A stretch of 64,000 nucleotides of DNA from Cruorifilaria tuberocauda (GCA_013365365.1 JABVXU010000166.1:44798-108797), one strand, 5' to 3'; counted from the first letter of the stretch, positions 51,410 through 64,000 are shown. Numbers and translations are program-made. The notes: a model not told the origin generated them from the sequence alone.

Positions 51410-54400
51410 TTACTCTTTCTTATCGGATACTTTCAATTTTTCAAATTCCAATGTTTGAGAATCTTGAATATGCTCATTACAACGTTTATCTTTCTCTACT
51501 CGTGATCCATGTTCAATTTCACTTCGTAATTGTTCGGCGTAATAAAATGCTGCATTAATCATTCTTCCAGCATTTTTAGCTTTTTCTTCATTTATTGCAA
51601 ATTGGTCTGATTTTTCTGAGTTACCAAAAAAGCGGGCATTATTGGCGGAAGCCGTCGATTCACGTATTTTCGACTCTTCAACCTTTTCTGTTGAAAATTT
51701 TGGTATTTCAGATTCTTGTTGTACTACTGCATCTAATTTTTGATAAAATTGTCTCATTTCGGAGATGATACCGCTAGACTTTTCTGAAATTTCAATGATT
51801 TTTTCAGATTCTTTTATATTCACATTAGTGGAAAATACTTGTCTAGTTTTACCTGTTGTTTCCTCGTCGTTCCATAAATTGCTAAGAGGTAACGAACATG
51901 ACATCATACGAATTGATGCTGAAATTTCAGCACATCTCAACAAAATTGAAAAGTTTTCCAAAATTTTTTTAATAAAAAAAGAAATGTAATTTTTTTAGAG
52001 CATGATTGATTCATAAATTCAAAAAATGAAATAATAAAAATGGATAGTTTAATTAATTTTTCACTTTCAACGACTGCGTCCATCTCTTTCTGTACTGTTT
52101 GCAGAAGACGGCACTCTACATATTCACGAACGTGTACTGCTAAATTATCTACATTCATATGATACGGCCAATATTTAAGGGCGCAATCAGCGTGCTGAAG
52201 AGCACAATCCAATTCACCACTTAAGAGAAATTGAATTAAATTTAAATGGAAAATGTCAAAAACTATAAACAATAATTTATGAATATAATAAGTGCATAAA
52301 AATGTTGAAATTACTTAATTTCAAATTCAAATTGTATCAAATTTTGCGAAAAACAAGACGGAAAAAATGTTTTTATAAAACAAAACACGAGAAATTTATC
52401 ATTAATTTTGATAAAAAACATGATAAAAAGTTTTGAGAAAATTTGAAATGCAAATAAAACAATAAAATGAAAAAAGGGAGAAGGAAAGAAGCAATGACTT
52501 ACTGTTTATAATGATAATAATACATTAGAATATGCGCTGCATAATTTTCAGGCTCTTTTTCTAGTAACGTCTCTAATCGTTTCAAAGATTGCGCCTTATT
52601 AATATCCCAATCACACTTTCTAAAACTTGCAAGTAAGAGTAAAGAACAATAAATGATTATATTTGATAAGCTGATCCAAACTTACATCAAGAAAGCTAAC
52701 GGTTGTCCATGAAGGAATAAAGCATTGAGCATTCTCTCACAACATAATTTAGCTTTGTCAGTTTTTGAGTTAGCAAGATAAACCTGAAAACTTTTGAAGT
52801 TTCAGACTATCAATTCTATGCGTAATAAAATAATAAAATACAGATTTGTCGAGAAACAATTAGTTACAGTTAAGCCGTATTTTGAATTTTTGGCATTATC
52901 AAAATTTTAAACTTCCAATAATTCAGCTGAATGTATTTTATTGTACGAAATTACATCTACCGTCTCAATAGCTTTATTCTTTCTTAATTAGAGTTAAATT
53001 TATCAAAAATTAATTATACCGAATATAAGCACAAGTCTCCGAAAGCGTTATATACTGGAAATATTTCATTCACTTTATTGACGATATTTTCCAATGGCTT
53101 TAAATCGTCATCATCGACCACCGAAATGCTAACTGCCATTTTTAATTCCAAAACCGATCGCAACTTTAAAATTCTAAGAAAAAACGGGAAATCGAATGAC
53201 GTAATAAATATGAATATATATTCATATTTAAATAAATTAAGGGAAATAAATTTAAACATATTAAATTAAAATTGTCCATCGAATGTCATTTTTAGTATTT
53301 TTTAGTATGATATTTAAGTTCTGAATATTAAAAATATAGTTCGAATTTTTTTTAGCTAATAAAAACGAAACATTACTTGGCATGATAAAAATCCGGTTTC
53401 GCTTTCAACGCCAAGTCACATAGTTTCTGGATGTGCTGCAATTTCCGTCTGTTATCATTTTTCAATTCTTTTTTCCAGAAAACTCCACCAATATCCGAAT
53501 TCTGTCGCATCCAAAAAATTATTAATGCTTCTTGTAAGTACAAATTAGCTTCCATTTTTTCTATATTATTATCCAATTTCTTACCACTAAAAGTAAAATA
53601 TTTCATTATTTGCATCTCGAATTACAAAAAATTCCACACTCTTTACTCTTTAGACTTTTCTAAAATTCAAATACGAATTGTATTTTTGAACTCAATTAAA
53701 GAAAATTAAACCTAAAGGGATTGTATCGTATCGCACGTGATATGCTTATATAACGCACAACCAATTGATTACAACGCCGGTCACTATAACCCTCTGGTCT
53801 TTGATCCCATATCCGTTCGAATCGATCCAAAAACTTGTCAACCTTAATATGAAATTTAAATTGGATAAAGTTGTCAGGTTTTTGCAAACCAGACGACATT
53901 TATTGTTTCAGAACATTTCACAGACATAAAAAATTACAGTTTTTGATAATTAGAAAATGATGATAGTATTACAATAGATACTTATCAGGATGTGTTGAAA
54001 TCAAGCTTTAATAGGATAAACTTATTACTTGAAAGGTATAATAATTAAAACGGAACTGACAATCTATAAAATTATTATTGATAATTGAACTTGTTTGATT
54101 CATCAGTCAATTTAATCATCCAAAATTTTCTGCCAAATTACCTATTCACCTAAAATTCCTTCGACCCTAAATTCTCTTGTATGCATTTAAACGCAGTCTA
54201 AATCATTACTTGAATTATTTATAATAAAAGATCAATAAATTATAATAAAAAAAAATTATCAATATCTACAGTTGCTCCATCTTCACGTGTATGCGCCAAC
54301 GCTAACAGCAACACCGCTTCCAATCGGTATTTCCCGTTTACTAATTCTTCTTCCAAATTTTTTATTACCGATGAAAATCGTCCATTTGATAACGCTTTCA

Positions 54401-56245
54401 AAGCTTGCTTATATTGACTGTTAAAAAAAGAAAGAAATTACAGATTAATTGTGCAAATTCTTTTTTGAAATAATTTTAGATAAATTAAACCTTATATAAT
54501 TTTTTATCTAAATACGCCAATTTAAATCATATGCTGACGAATTGTTTTAAAAGTTGCAGAATTAAAGACTGTAATATTTGTGAACTACTACTAACAATAC
54601 ACTAATCTATAATAATGACAACTTGTGCAATGTTTTCAAAATGAAAATTGAAATTATTACCTTTCCTTTAATGGAGCAACATCATCTGAAAGTCTGCCAA
54701 GTTGTTCATCTCGGACATTCCAGATATCCTCAACCAATGGATCATCACAATCACAAGATATCCATAAGTTGATAAAATCTTGCGTTAAGAATGGTTGCAA
54801 TGATTGCGCCTAAAATATAATTTAAAAAGAAATTTGAAACAATTTTTCAATAATTCAAATTTATAAGTTAAATTTATTATCTTAATTTGCAACGACTGAA
54901 TTGTAAATGTATATGCATATAAAATCAATATTATTTGCTTCTGCATTATAGGATTCCATGCATAAATATTGAATTGATGATCAGTGAATAGAGGAATGAA
55001 TATGAAAGTTTCTTTTCTCCAACAAATTCATTGTTTTACTTTGCGAAAAAATGCTAAGATTTGCTTACATAGCTATCGATCTGATTGCATTCTTCATAAG
55101 TTAGATATTTCAAATCATTGCTTAACACTCGATGGATATTTTCCAATGGTACATCAAGGCAATCCTTACTCAATTCAGTGCAAAAATAAACTAATGCATC
55201 TGGAAAGTAAAGTACATCGTTTAAATAGAATTGCCTTATCATTTTGATCCGATCACATATATTGCATGTTGATTGATATAATTATTCATAACTTCGGAAA
55301 TTAAACTTTCATTTTCTTGCAAAATGAAAAGAATTTTTTCGAATTAACTCAATCAAATTGCATATTATGAGGCCAGTTAAGAAAGATAATTGTTATGAAA
55401 ATCAAGTAAAACATGAATTTCTTAAGATGAGATAAGTTTCAAAATATTAAAGCACAAATTCATCCAAAAAATCATTGTTTAATTATTGCTTTAATTCGTC
55501 ATAACTAAATTAATTTGTAATTGTTAATATAAACTTCGTGATTTCATCAACTTTCATTTTTATATGAATACGTAGAAAGACGAAAATTTTTTTTGACTCT
55601 TTCAAGATATATTATTGAATTTCATCAAATTTAAATAGGAATCAAACATAATTCGTTTTCGCTTAAATAATTCATTTCCAACTGTCAATTAGAGGGCAAT
55701 CTTAAATATTTAATTTGGATAAGTGGATAAAAACAATAATGAATTACCGGTAATTGCATTTTCACGATTCTGTACAGTTTTCCATAAAGCACATCGTTTT
55801 AACCGAATATTTCGATCATATGGCCGATATTTAAGTAAATTGGTTAAGGCACCTATTGCATATTGTAATGGATCCTCAAAAAAAAAAGAGATAATTCCAA
55901 ATTTAAATATTTTACTTTATTTCAAAAAAAGGAGAAATGATAAATACAATGGAGTTTTGAAATTAAGTAAAATAAACGAGCAAGTACCGAGCAATTTGTG
56001 TGTTTTGCTAATGCTTCATATGCTTCACTCATCTTCCAGTAAACACTTGTCAGTTTGGTTAATTTATCATTTATTTCGAACTGATCGCAATACATTTCTA
56101 ATATTTTCAATGACTTTTGATAACTTTCGATTGCTTCGTTGTATTGTTCCTCTTGGAAATGAATTCGGCCGGCAATTTCATGCTGATTTGCCATGTTGTA
56201 GAATTCGTTTTCGACTGGATTACTCGTTGAAAATTTTTTATTCAT
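51410..56245 (-). CDS. TPR protein resembling Tom70 in its central part
   Basis: Twelve exons, 744 aa: 56245-55988, 55874-55735, 55234-55069, 54809-54661, 54417-54270, 53842-53712, 53586-53377, 53173-53020, 52783-52686, 52619-52503, 52219-52065, 51918-51410. The N-terminus has a clear TPR (AGRIHFQEEQYNEAIESYQK), and further TPR-like helices occur near LEKEPENYAAHILMYYYHY and CALQHADCALKYWPYH. The stretch QDFINLWIS...GRFSSVIKNLEEELVNGKYR...EAVLLLALAH parallels Tom70 (QFIKSYF...YDKIISECSKEIDAEGKY...EALLLRA). Unlike Tom70 it lacks an N-terminal membrane anchor and has a 170-residue charged, serine-rich C-terminal extension. If related, it could be a cytosolic chaperone-binding co-factor (inference). 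Weak points are the exon 2/3 junction (donor GTTTTT, acceptor ATAAG; 55748 is an alternative donor) and the exon 5/6 junction, where the gene could be split in two (a stop follows exon 5, and an ATG lies at 53899). Confidence 0.65.
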
Positions 56246-57064
56246 TTCCTTTTCTTAAAACATAATCCAATTAATATTAATTAAATATTGATTGGCATAA
56301 CGAAAGTTATAACGAAATTTTTAGGTTAAACTCTTTAATAATTTATAGTTTGGTGGATATTTGTGCCAAAAAACTGCTACTTAATTTAATGTTAATCATG
56401 TTACTCATTTTTCAACTTAAATTACTTAAATCAGTTGAATCAAAAATAATGAAATTTCATGACTTTTGTTTTATCTTAAGATATTGACTAAAATTTCTTT
56501 TTTTTAAAGAAATTTATTCAAACATTCTTTTTGTGCAATCAGAAATATATGCAAACAAATAAGTAAAACGATAGGTTAATTAACATACCTTATCGCTATA
56601 TTACCGCTCGGTTCAATATTAGTAGAGTTGTGATAATTGAAAGTAAGAAGCAATAAATATTGGTTATTTAGTTTTCCAAATTTCGTTTGCTTGATATGGT
56701 AAGAACAATAGCTAGCAGTAAATGATAAATGACTAGTTATGATCTATTCGATGTCAAAGTTCAAACTTCAGCTAAGCGCCAAATTATCTTCGTTGAAATA
56801 ATACAATCAACAAAAAAAGCAATGAAATAGTACATCGATATTTCTGCAGGTCACTATTTTGACGGTGCAATCGTTGCAGTGACCCTGCAGGGTTACATCT
56901 TTCGACCTCTGACACATACTATTATGTACCGTTATTTCAAGTATATCGTCCTATTTTTTGTCTCTAAGTTTTCTCTTAAGTCTCTCTTTTTTTTAAAATA
57001 ATGCTTTAACCTTTGACCCTATTCTTTTTCCATATATAATTTGCTATTTGTAGTTTATAAATTG
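56246..57064. promoter_or_regulatory. Divergent promoter interval
   Basis: Eight hundred bases between the start of the TPR gene (minus) and the small 67-aa gene (plus). At about 56850-56905 a GC-richer patch contains TGCAGGTCAC and the near-palindrome TGACCCTGCAGGGT. I see nothing else that can be named. Confidence 0.3.
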
Positions 57065-57382
57065 ATGCAAAATCAGATGCATTCTAAAAACACGGAACCG
57101 AAAAAATTATACGTAAATCTGGATGGATTGAGGCAATATTTTTCACGTTTAATTCAAGAATCTGATAGAATCGATTCATATGGACAGTCTATCATGGAGG
57201 AATCTGAAATGTTTCAAAAATTGAAATGCTTTTCTATATTTGGTAACTTTTTATATTTAATGTCATGAGGTCAAACCACTGTAAATAGAAGTATTTCTAA
57301 CCAGTATCACTAAATAATGTATAAAATTCAGAAATATTAATAATTCAATTTTACAGCTGCAGGTAAAATTTATCATGAATAA
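57065..57382 (+). CDS. Small two-exon protein (67 aa), unknown function
   Basis: Exon 1 57065-57242 and exon 2 57357-57382 join in phase. A GGTAACTT donor and a TTTTACAG acceptor bound a 114-nt intron, and the frame stops soon after in exon 2. The ATG lies 11 bases after a TTTGTAG acceptor that has no partner exon, so it is probably trans-spliced. The protein is hydrophilic and probably helical (LDGLRQYFSRLIQESDRIDS), without signal peptide or membrane segment. Its size and composition recall small coiled-coil subunits of larger complexes, but I cannot name one. The alternative is an internal exon of an unseen gene. Confidence 0.5.
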
Positions 57383-59961
57383 TATCATAAGTGTTATTAA
57401 AATACAATCATATTAATGATGATCAGTTCTATCATGTTATATATTTATTATTCTGTTATTATTATTAATTATCGTTATTTATTACTTACTACTAATTGCT
57501 ATTAAATTATTATTATTACTATATACCGTTATTAACGTAATATTCCATTTTGATGCTAAGATGGGCTGCTATATTTCTAATCTATCTTTTAATTTTGTCT
57601 TTGAACTGTTGCATTTAAAAAGTTGTGTGTCGTATTTGTTTCTAAATTAGTTGCGCTGTTCTTTCGAGAAATATCGGGTGCGCGAGATAATCGAATTGCT
57701 GGTGGAGAGAGGAAAACGGATGATCTTTGATGAATTTAGTATCTGTTTTCATAATATATTACATATTGATTGTAATTCGGATCGACATAGTATTTCAGAC
57801 GTAGTTTACCCGAATTTCGGTTAGTTACCAGGTCAATCTCACACATTAACCTGAAGATATAAAATCTTTTCAATCCCTGCCTTGACGTTGAGATCTTTTG
57901 GCATAAATCTTTTTCTTTGTAACTATTTTCCATACATATATCTTCATCTTTTCACATTTCTCTCTCTCTCTCTCTCTCACCCGGCTTCTTTCTTTCTCCC
58001 CACAAAATGGAGGGAATATATTTAATTTTGTATGCTGTTTATTAACATTTCTCAGAAAATTTAAGTGAAGCGTACGAGTAATATATGAGTGATAACGACT
58101 GTCTGATAAAAGATCACCCACAACGGTGATTAGAAATATACGAGGAATATTTGAAAGTTTTCGACAATCCAAAATGATATTATCGATATTGACTGATAGA
58201 CAGTCTTGAGATGAGAATTACTACAGCTTTATAAGCTGTAATAAATTAAACAAAGTACCTCGAATCACAATTTTAGCCTTCTATTGAAGGAACACGTGAT
58301 TAGGTTGATCCATTAAATAATCATAATCATACATGTATACATAATTGACAAATCAAGAAAAGATAAATTTCAGTGTACCTATGACGTAATACTTTGAGTG
58401 CCATTTGAAAAACTAATATTTACTTCTGAAATTGATTATTTTGTAGTAGAGAAAACTGTATTTTACGAGCTTTGCATTGCTTTGATTTATAAATTTAAAT
58501 TCTCAATTCAAAATAGAATACAATGCATAAAAGCTATAAACAGGATGATGTGAAATGCTGAATATTTATTTCAAAATTTTAGTAAATTAAAATTTCCGCT
58601 TCAACAATTCTTTAGGATTGACTTCAAAACTAATCGAAATGATCTTTCTCGAATATTAATATCCTCATTTCAAACGATTTAGCAATAGAACAAGCAAAAA
58701 GATAAACTTGCGAGTTCATAAGCGATTTCTCCTCATTCTTTTGGAAACAACCTCTTATTGAAACATTGGCTCAATAAGTATTAAAAATTGACCTGCTAAT
58801 TGCAAATTTTTGGCCGCTTAATAGTTAGCAAGCGAATATCACTAATTTATCCATTCAATCCACATGAATATTTCAAATGTTGATATTTGATGATCTTTTT
58901 CAAATTTAGAAATTTGAATAATTGATTCGGTAAAAACCGAAATCACATGAAAGGAAATATTAAATTCGTAGATGATGAATTTATATATTGAGAAATCTTT
59001 GTGTAGATTATGCTTAGTTAAAGCAGATCGTATGCTTTGCTCTATCTCAATTCATTGTAACTTGACCTTTTTATTTTATCATCATCGTTAAGTGATGATG
59101 GTGGACTACCACTTACACATTTCTCATTCCAATTAACTCATATATCTCATGACCTTTAATCTTTGTGCTATATCGCTTTACCGATATTGTACAAGAGTTT
59201 TTTTGTGCTTTATCTTTCAATGACTGAGGAATTGGCACGTTGGACGGTATCCTACCAGATACGACAAGATGACCTATCTTGACTAATCGCTGTTACTATC
59301 AGTTCTGAATTGACGACCAGCAGAGAGCTCAATTCTCACCTGTATTATAACCCAATGGTGTTCAGTTAACTCAAATAAATTATTTGTCAGCGAATCCTGG
59401 GTTCAAAAAAGTTTACACACTTGATTTATTATTAGTCAAGAAACAGGGCTTTTCATCACTTTTGTTTTACTCGATAAAAAGACTTCATTGCAGTTTATTC
59501 GATTATTTGATTTTATCGAATGAAAATTAGAATTCGAACTTTATTTAAGCTCGTATATTTCTTAAAACGTTCATTCATAAATTACTTTTTCCTAAACTTC
59601 GAATGTGAATGTAGCAGGAACAAAAGAGAAGTTTAATTCAAGCAAGTCAATAGGAAAAAGAAAGTTTTTTTAAAAATTTCCCAAATTATCTAACTTGCAA
59701 TATTGCCGCGAATACTTCCGAAATTTCCATTCACAATAAACATATAAGTAAATATTGTAATTCTTGACCAGTGGTCATTTTCAGGATATTTGAATATGAC
59801 AAACTGACCATAAAAGGGAAGTTTTTGATTTTAATTTCTTCTTTTTTTGATTTGAAAACCTATAAATTTCATATATTTGAGGTTAGATAATAGAAATTAG
59901 CTGTGAAAGAATAAGTACATTTCAAGTTTTTGAAACTTAGAAAACATCAGATATGAGCAGA
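57383..59961. other. Intergenic region, mostly AT-rich simple sequence
   Basis: It contains a TTA/TTATTA-rich stretch at about 57460-57540, a (TC)9 microsatellite at 57961-57978, and a GC-richer block at 59200-59340. In that block a 20-codon plus ORF starts at 59219 (MTEELARWTVSYQIRQDDLS); it has no supported splice partner and may be chance. No gene is called. Confidence 0.4.
57961..57978. repeat. (TC)9 microsatellite
   Basis: Eighteen bases of uninterrupted TC dinucleotides, embedded in a longer pyrimidine-rich tract that runs to about 57998. Confidence 0.9.
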
Positions 59962-62325
59962 TTACATTGATTTCTTTCTCACATTAGGTTTCGCTTGTAT
60001 GAAACGGAAAGATCGGGGATCTATCGACTTTCTTCGTTGCCGTGGTTTCCATCTGAAAATTTCATCATATTTCAATAATAAAACTTCTTAATTAATATAA
60101 TTATTACTCACAGTATTTCTAAGGATACAGCAATAAAATATAGCAATATTGATTAACTACCAAAAACAAGACTTTTTTTGAAATTATGATCAACTAATTA
60201 ATTGATTGGTTAATTAATTTTGGTAAATTAATCAATTCATATAAATTAGTAAGTAATAACAGAATGTCATAAACTGATATTTGAGACTATTTTTTTGTTA
60301 TGAAAACGATAAAAGTAAAAAAAAGTGATATGATGCTAACTTATCAACACATTTATAAATTGCAGCAAAGGCACCCCAGTATCGACAACCACTCATTCCT
60401 ATCATACCCATTTGTCGGTTTAGACATGCCAGCAAATGTAAGCGCTGAATTTCATTTCTTATCAAAATAATTTAACAAAAACAAACTGTCAGATTATTTG
60501 AGTTTCATTAAATTACACATAAAAGTTATTCGAACACTTCATTCATTTCAGATATCATTTCTCATTATGGCTATTCTTGTTGAATATTTTTTCGGTGTGA
60601 ACTATAAAATAAAATATCGAGCATGCATGCATATGATGAGTACATATATGTATAATTTCGACATCTAATAGCGAGAGATTTCAAATTTTGTTGAAATCTG
60701 TTCGAAATTAATCTCAGAACATGAAATTTACTCTTTTCACTCATTTTCATTTGCAAAATCTGTCATTATTTAAGAAAAAGTATTTTCATGCTAGCCTGTG
60801 TTTGTACAATTCTTGCACATCGATGATGTCCATTTCGTATTGCTAAATCTTCAGCTGTATGACCCATACAGTTCATCAATTGCAACGCTCCTAAACTCCA
60901 TCCCTAAACAATTATTCATTCCATTATCTTTTGTAAAATATTAAAAATAAAGGATAAATTTACTTATCTGATAAAAAAAGAAAGAAACCTTTGCAAGCGT
61001 GTCTACCATGAAATTCATCAGTTCATCTCGACCTTTCATTGCTGCATACATTAGTACTGTATTGCCAAGCCTATCTTGCACATGAAAATTGCAACCATTC
61101 TGCAAGTTGTAGATAGCAACAGAGTCTACTCCTATTTATTTCTTTTCAAATTTAATTAAAAATAGGCTTTGAATTGTTATTCCATCAGATTAGCATTGAT
61201 TGCATTGATCTGCATTCCTCAAATAGGAGAAATTTTCTCAGTCAAATTTCAATTAATAATTCAAATTTCGAAATACATATTTACACATGCAAAGATTAAA
61301 TATGAAAACAAAACATAATGCACACAAATATATATATATGTGCACATTTTGCAAATTTTTAATCAATTTTAGACAGGTATAAAATTGAAATTATAATCGC
61401 AATTAATATGAAAAGAAGCAATCTTACAGTTTTAGCAATTAATAAACCCTCCTCAGTCCTATTATCCTCTATGCAAGCGTACATTAGCGCTGTTCGCTGT
61501 TCTCGCTTATCCTGATAATTGATATCTGTTCCATGATCAATTAATAATTGAATATATTTAAGCTGAAATTGATTCCAGTATTGAATTTTTTATTAATGGC
61601 AGAAGTTGCAATCGCACACTGATTGACCTTCGTTTAATGCGTAGTTCACACCTCACAGCTCAGCATGACATTTACGTTTATGAAACTTTTTAGGATTGTC
61701 TACAAAAGTCTTTTATAAAAACGTCTGAAAATATGCTCAAATATTTGTATTGTAGCCATCAATTTTTCTTTAATTTATGATAAGTTTAAGATAATTTTAA
61801 TAAATGAGGAAAATCAAAAGTTAAAGTGTTATTAATGATAGTGAAGGAATAACTTACTCGACTTTCTTCATCATCAAGATATTTAATCGTTGCTATAAGA
61901 AGTGATTCGCCATTTAGATTAATTTCATTAGGACTTGAATCTGGCACTGCCTGATATATTTCAATGGAAAATACAAAAGAAAGAAAAAGTTGGCCTCAAG
62001 TGGAGCTGAGTAATTCTCATAAAATGATTATATCTTGCATATATTTGAGAAATATTTCATGTTAATTTCATTCTGGAATTAATCAACTTTTTTTGCAAAA
62101 CTATGGAAAAAGTTTTGAGAGATATTTAGCGAAAGAAAATCCAAAATATGCAGCTTTAAATTTGAATAGAAAGAAGAATTAAAATACCTGAATTTTTTCT
62201 TTATAAATCTGAGGTAAGGCAAGATTTGCAGCAAGTGCTTTAGCTTGAATTGTATGAAGATGATTGAGTAACCATCTCCGATTGTCATCATCATCCGAAC
62301 AAATCGATTTCTTTCCTGATTGCAT
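59962..62325 (-). CDS. Ankyrin-repeat protein, 255 aa, with basic C-terminus
   Basis: Seven exons in phase: 62325-62188, 61950-61858, 61562-61428, 61099-60989, 60903-60808, 60444-60341, 60052-59962. The ATG immediately follows a TTTCATTTCAG acceptor, so the mRNA may be trans-spliced with almost no 5' UTR. Ankyrin repeats are visible as LLIDHGTDINYQDKREQRTA, DRLGNTVLMYAAMKGRDELM and MGHTAEDLAIRNGHHRCARI, about residues 60-195. The C-terminus is strongly basic (KWKPRQRRKSIDPRSFRF), possibly a nuclear localisation or nucleic-acid or phosphoinositide contact site. The arrangement NGESLLIA...LLIDHG...TALMYAC recalls the ANKRD34 family, without certainty. The exon 5 donor (ATT|GTACAA) is not strong; reading through gives a shorter protein ending near 60768. 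Confidence 0.75.
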
Positions 62326-64000
62326 CTGAAATGAAAGAAGACTGGATTCAAGCATCGAATTTAAATTGAATCAAATCGAGCTATAAATGCTTGCCGGAAG
62401 CATAAATGAAAAGAATGAAATGAATGGAATGAATAACCTATGAAATACAAAAGAGAAATGGAACGCATTTGAAAAAAGCAGAAAATATCAAATTAAAAAA
62501 AAATGGATTGGTTTTATTTATTTGAACAGAAACCAATGGATAATTTAAGAAGTGAAGAATTTTATTTAGCATTTCAAATTTACAAACTTTTTCTCGGCTC
62601 TTTTCGAATTATATCATCAAATAGTTTTGTGTAGTCAAGCAAAGTGTCAAAAAAATAACTACAACATCAATTGATAACAATATAACGTAGAATTTATTTC
62701 AAACTTTAAAGTAAAATTTGTTAGCAAAAAAATGAAGTCAACAGTATAAAACAGAATACTGCAATGAAAAAATCTTTTCAAATTTTAATTTTCCTTTGAA
62801 ATATTTTTGAAATTTTTTTAATTCGTATAGTTGAGTTCATATTTTGCTTAAGACACATCTAAGCTAATCGTTTTCTATTTCAAAGCTTAATCATTTATTC
62901 ATTTTTTACTTACTGCTTAGTCATTTAATGCAACAAGTTCATTGTCTTTTACTTCTCTCGCATTTGAACAGCTCGAAGTTCAGGCTGGTTGAAATTTAAA
63001 TCCTGGCCATATCTCCAATCTTCTTCTATCTTCTTCACGAGAATGATATCATCCATCAATTCCACAATATAATTGATAAAGGTATATAATTTTATGGATT
63101 TTTGCACTTTTGTTCACTAATTGATTCGTTTCAAAGAAATCGTTTAAAAAAAAAACGAAAAAAATTGTAGCAAATTTAATGAATGCGATGAACTATTATT
63201 ATAAAAAAGGAACTTGGCATGAAAAAGTCAAAGAGTACGGAATAAATACTTTCGTTTTCATTTTTTGAGAAAAATTCGTTGAAACGAGAATTTACAGAAA
63301 GAGTGCAGACTTTGAGAAAAGAAAAATTAATTATTAAAGAATGAAAAAAAAGGAAAGAACGAAATATTTCTCGGTCAACACTTTTTTGAAATGAATATTT
63401 TTGGGATTATTTTTTAAGTGATTGAATAAAAATATCTCATAGACATTTAAATAATTGTTAAAGAAATTGTTGAATGTTTAGAAGAAAATAAGACATATCG
63501 GAAACAAATTAGGAATAATAGCGAGAAAGAAAAAATAGAACGAAAGGGAGAGCGGTAGAGAGGGAGGTGAGAAGGTAATTGAGGGAAATCCGACATGGAC
63601 CGCTATACCGCGGAAGATGATCCTTTGAAATGTTCCATCAGGACATTACCCATTGCTAAGTTGAACCATTCAAAATTTATGCGCATATAAAAATTAAGTG
63701 CAGTTGTTAATTCGTTTTCATTTCATTTTTTTGTTGCACAGTTTACTGCAATTTCATCGTTTAAAATAAAATTAATAACAAAAATTGCTGTGTTATACGA
63801 CAGATATTTCGACAGCAAATGAGCTGATATTAAATTATCTAATTTATGACACGTTTAGCTACTAATATCAACTTAGCTTTCATTTAAGTTTTAACTTGTT
63901 CAACTAATGTAATTTACCTTACACTGGCTCGCATGATCTGATTTATTTACTAGCTTCAGTTGTATTTGATACTGTTGCGGAGTATGCAATTATTGAATTT
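62326..64000. other. Upstream flank of the ankyrin gene, end of window
   Basis: Presumed promoter side of the ankyrin gene. A purine-rich tract (63480-63600) is followed at 63595-63690 by a 31-codon plus ORF (MDRYTAEDDPLKCSIRTLPI at its start) in a GC-richer patch. It could be the first coding exon of a gene running out of the window, but no clear donor is present. The rest is AT-rich without features. Confidence 0.35.

Noticed and set aside
55723..56265. 180-codon plus-strand ORF, the second-longest open frame in the window
   Set aside because: It is the antisense shadow of TPR gene exons 1 and 2; the minus frame has TPR motifs and splice sites, while this frame is basic, low-quality sequence.
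57870..58172. 100-codon minus ORF with an Arg/Glu repeat
   Set aside because: The charged repeat is simply the translation of the (TC)n microsatellite.

Overview
This 64 kb window is eukaryotic nuclear DNA from a nematode, most likely a filarial or other spirurid worm. The support is strong AT bias, short coding exons split by many small introns with TTTCAG-type 3' splice sites, several start codons placed just after an unpaired acceptor (as expected for spliced-leader trans-splicing), and gene sequences that look nematode. No prokaryotic operon, ribosome-binding-site logic, CRISPR array, viral gene or intact transposon was seen. All gene models below were built by hand from exon, intron and phase agreement; none was checked by alignment software.

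Layout. 1-11 kb: mostly intergenic, with one short coding-like island near 2.6 kb. 11.0-13.4 kb (minus): two weak candidate genes, one encoding a predicted secreted protein. 13.7-24.5 kb (minus): a complete 24-exon DHX9/RNA helicase A gene (rha-1 type, 1302 aa). 25.7-29.2 kb (minus): a BTB-domain protein with a C-terminal cysteine-rich, zinc-finger-like tail. 33.2-34.6 kb (plus): an unrecognised 184-aa protein. 37.7-40.0 kb (minus): ribonucleotide reductase small subunit (363 aa, all metal and radical residues present). 41.9-47.1 kb (minus): an unrecognised 558-aa protein with repeated beta-barrel-like modules, the most novel item here. 48.1-49.8 kb (plus): STEEP1 (CXorf56 family). 51.4-56.2 kb (minus): a 744-aa TPR protein resembling Tom70 in its middle part. 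57.1-57.4 kb (plus): a 67-aa protein of unknown role. 60.0-62.3 kb (minus): a 255-aa ankyrin-repeat protein.

The recognised genes are housekeeping or regulatory and unrelated in pathway: RNA helicase, dNTP synthesis, STING export and splicing factor family, a TPR protein, and ankyrin and BTB adaptors. I see no single multi-gene pathway. The 558-aa gene and STEEP1 are head to head over about 1.06 kb and may share a promoter region. The short candidate just downstream of rha-1 has spacing compatible with a nematode operon. Non-coding items include several perfect or near-perfect hairpins, a tRNA-Tyr-like relic at 50.74 kb, and a 13-nt match to spliced leader SL1 at 2.23 kb.
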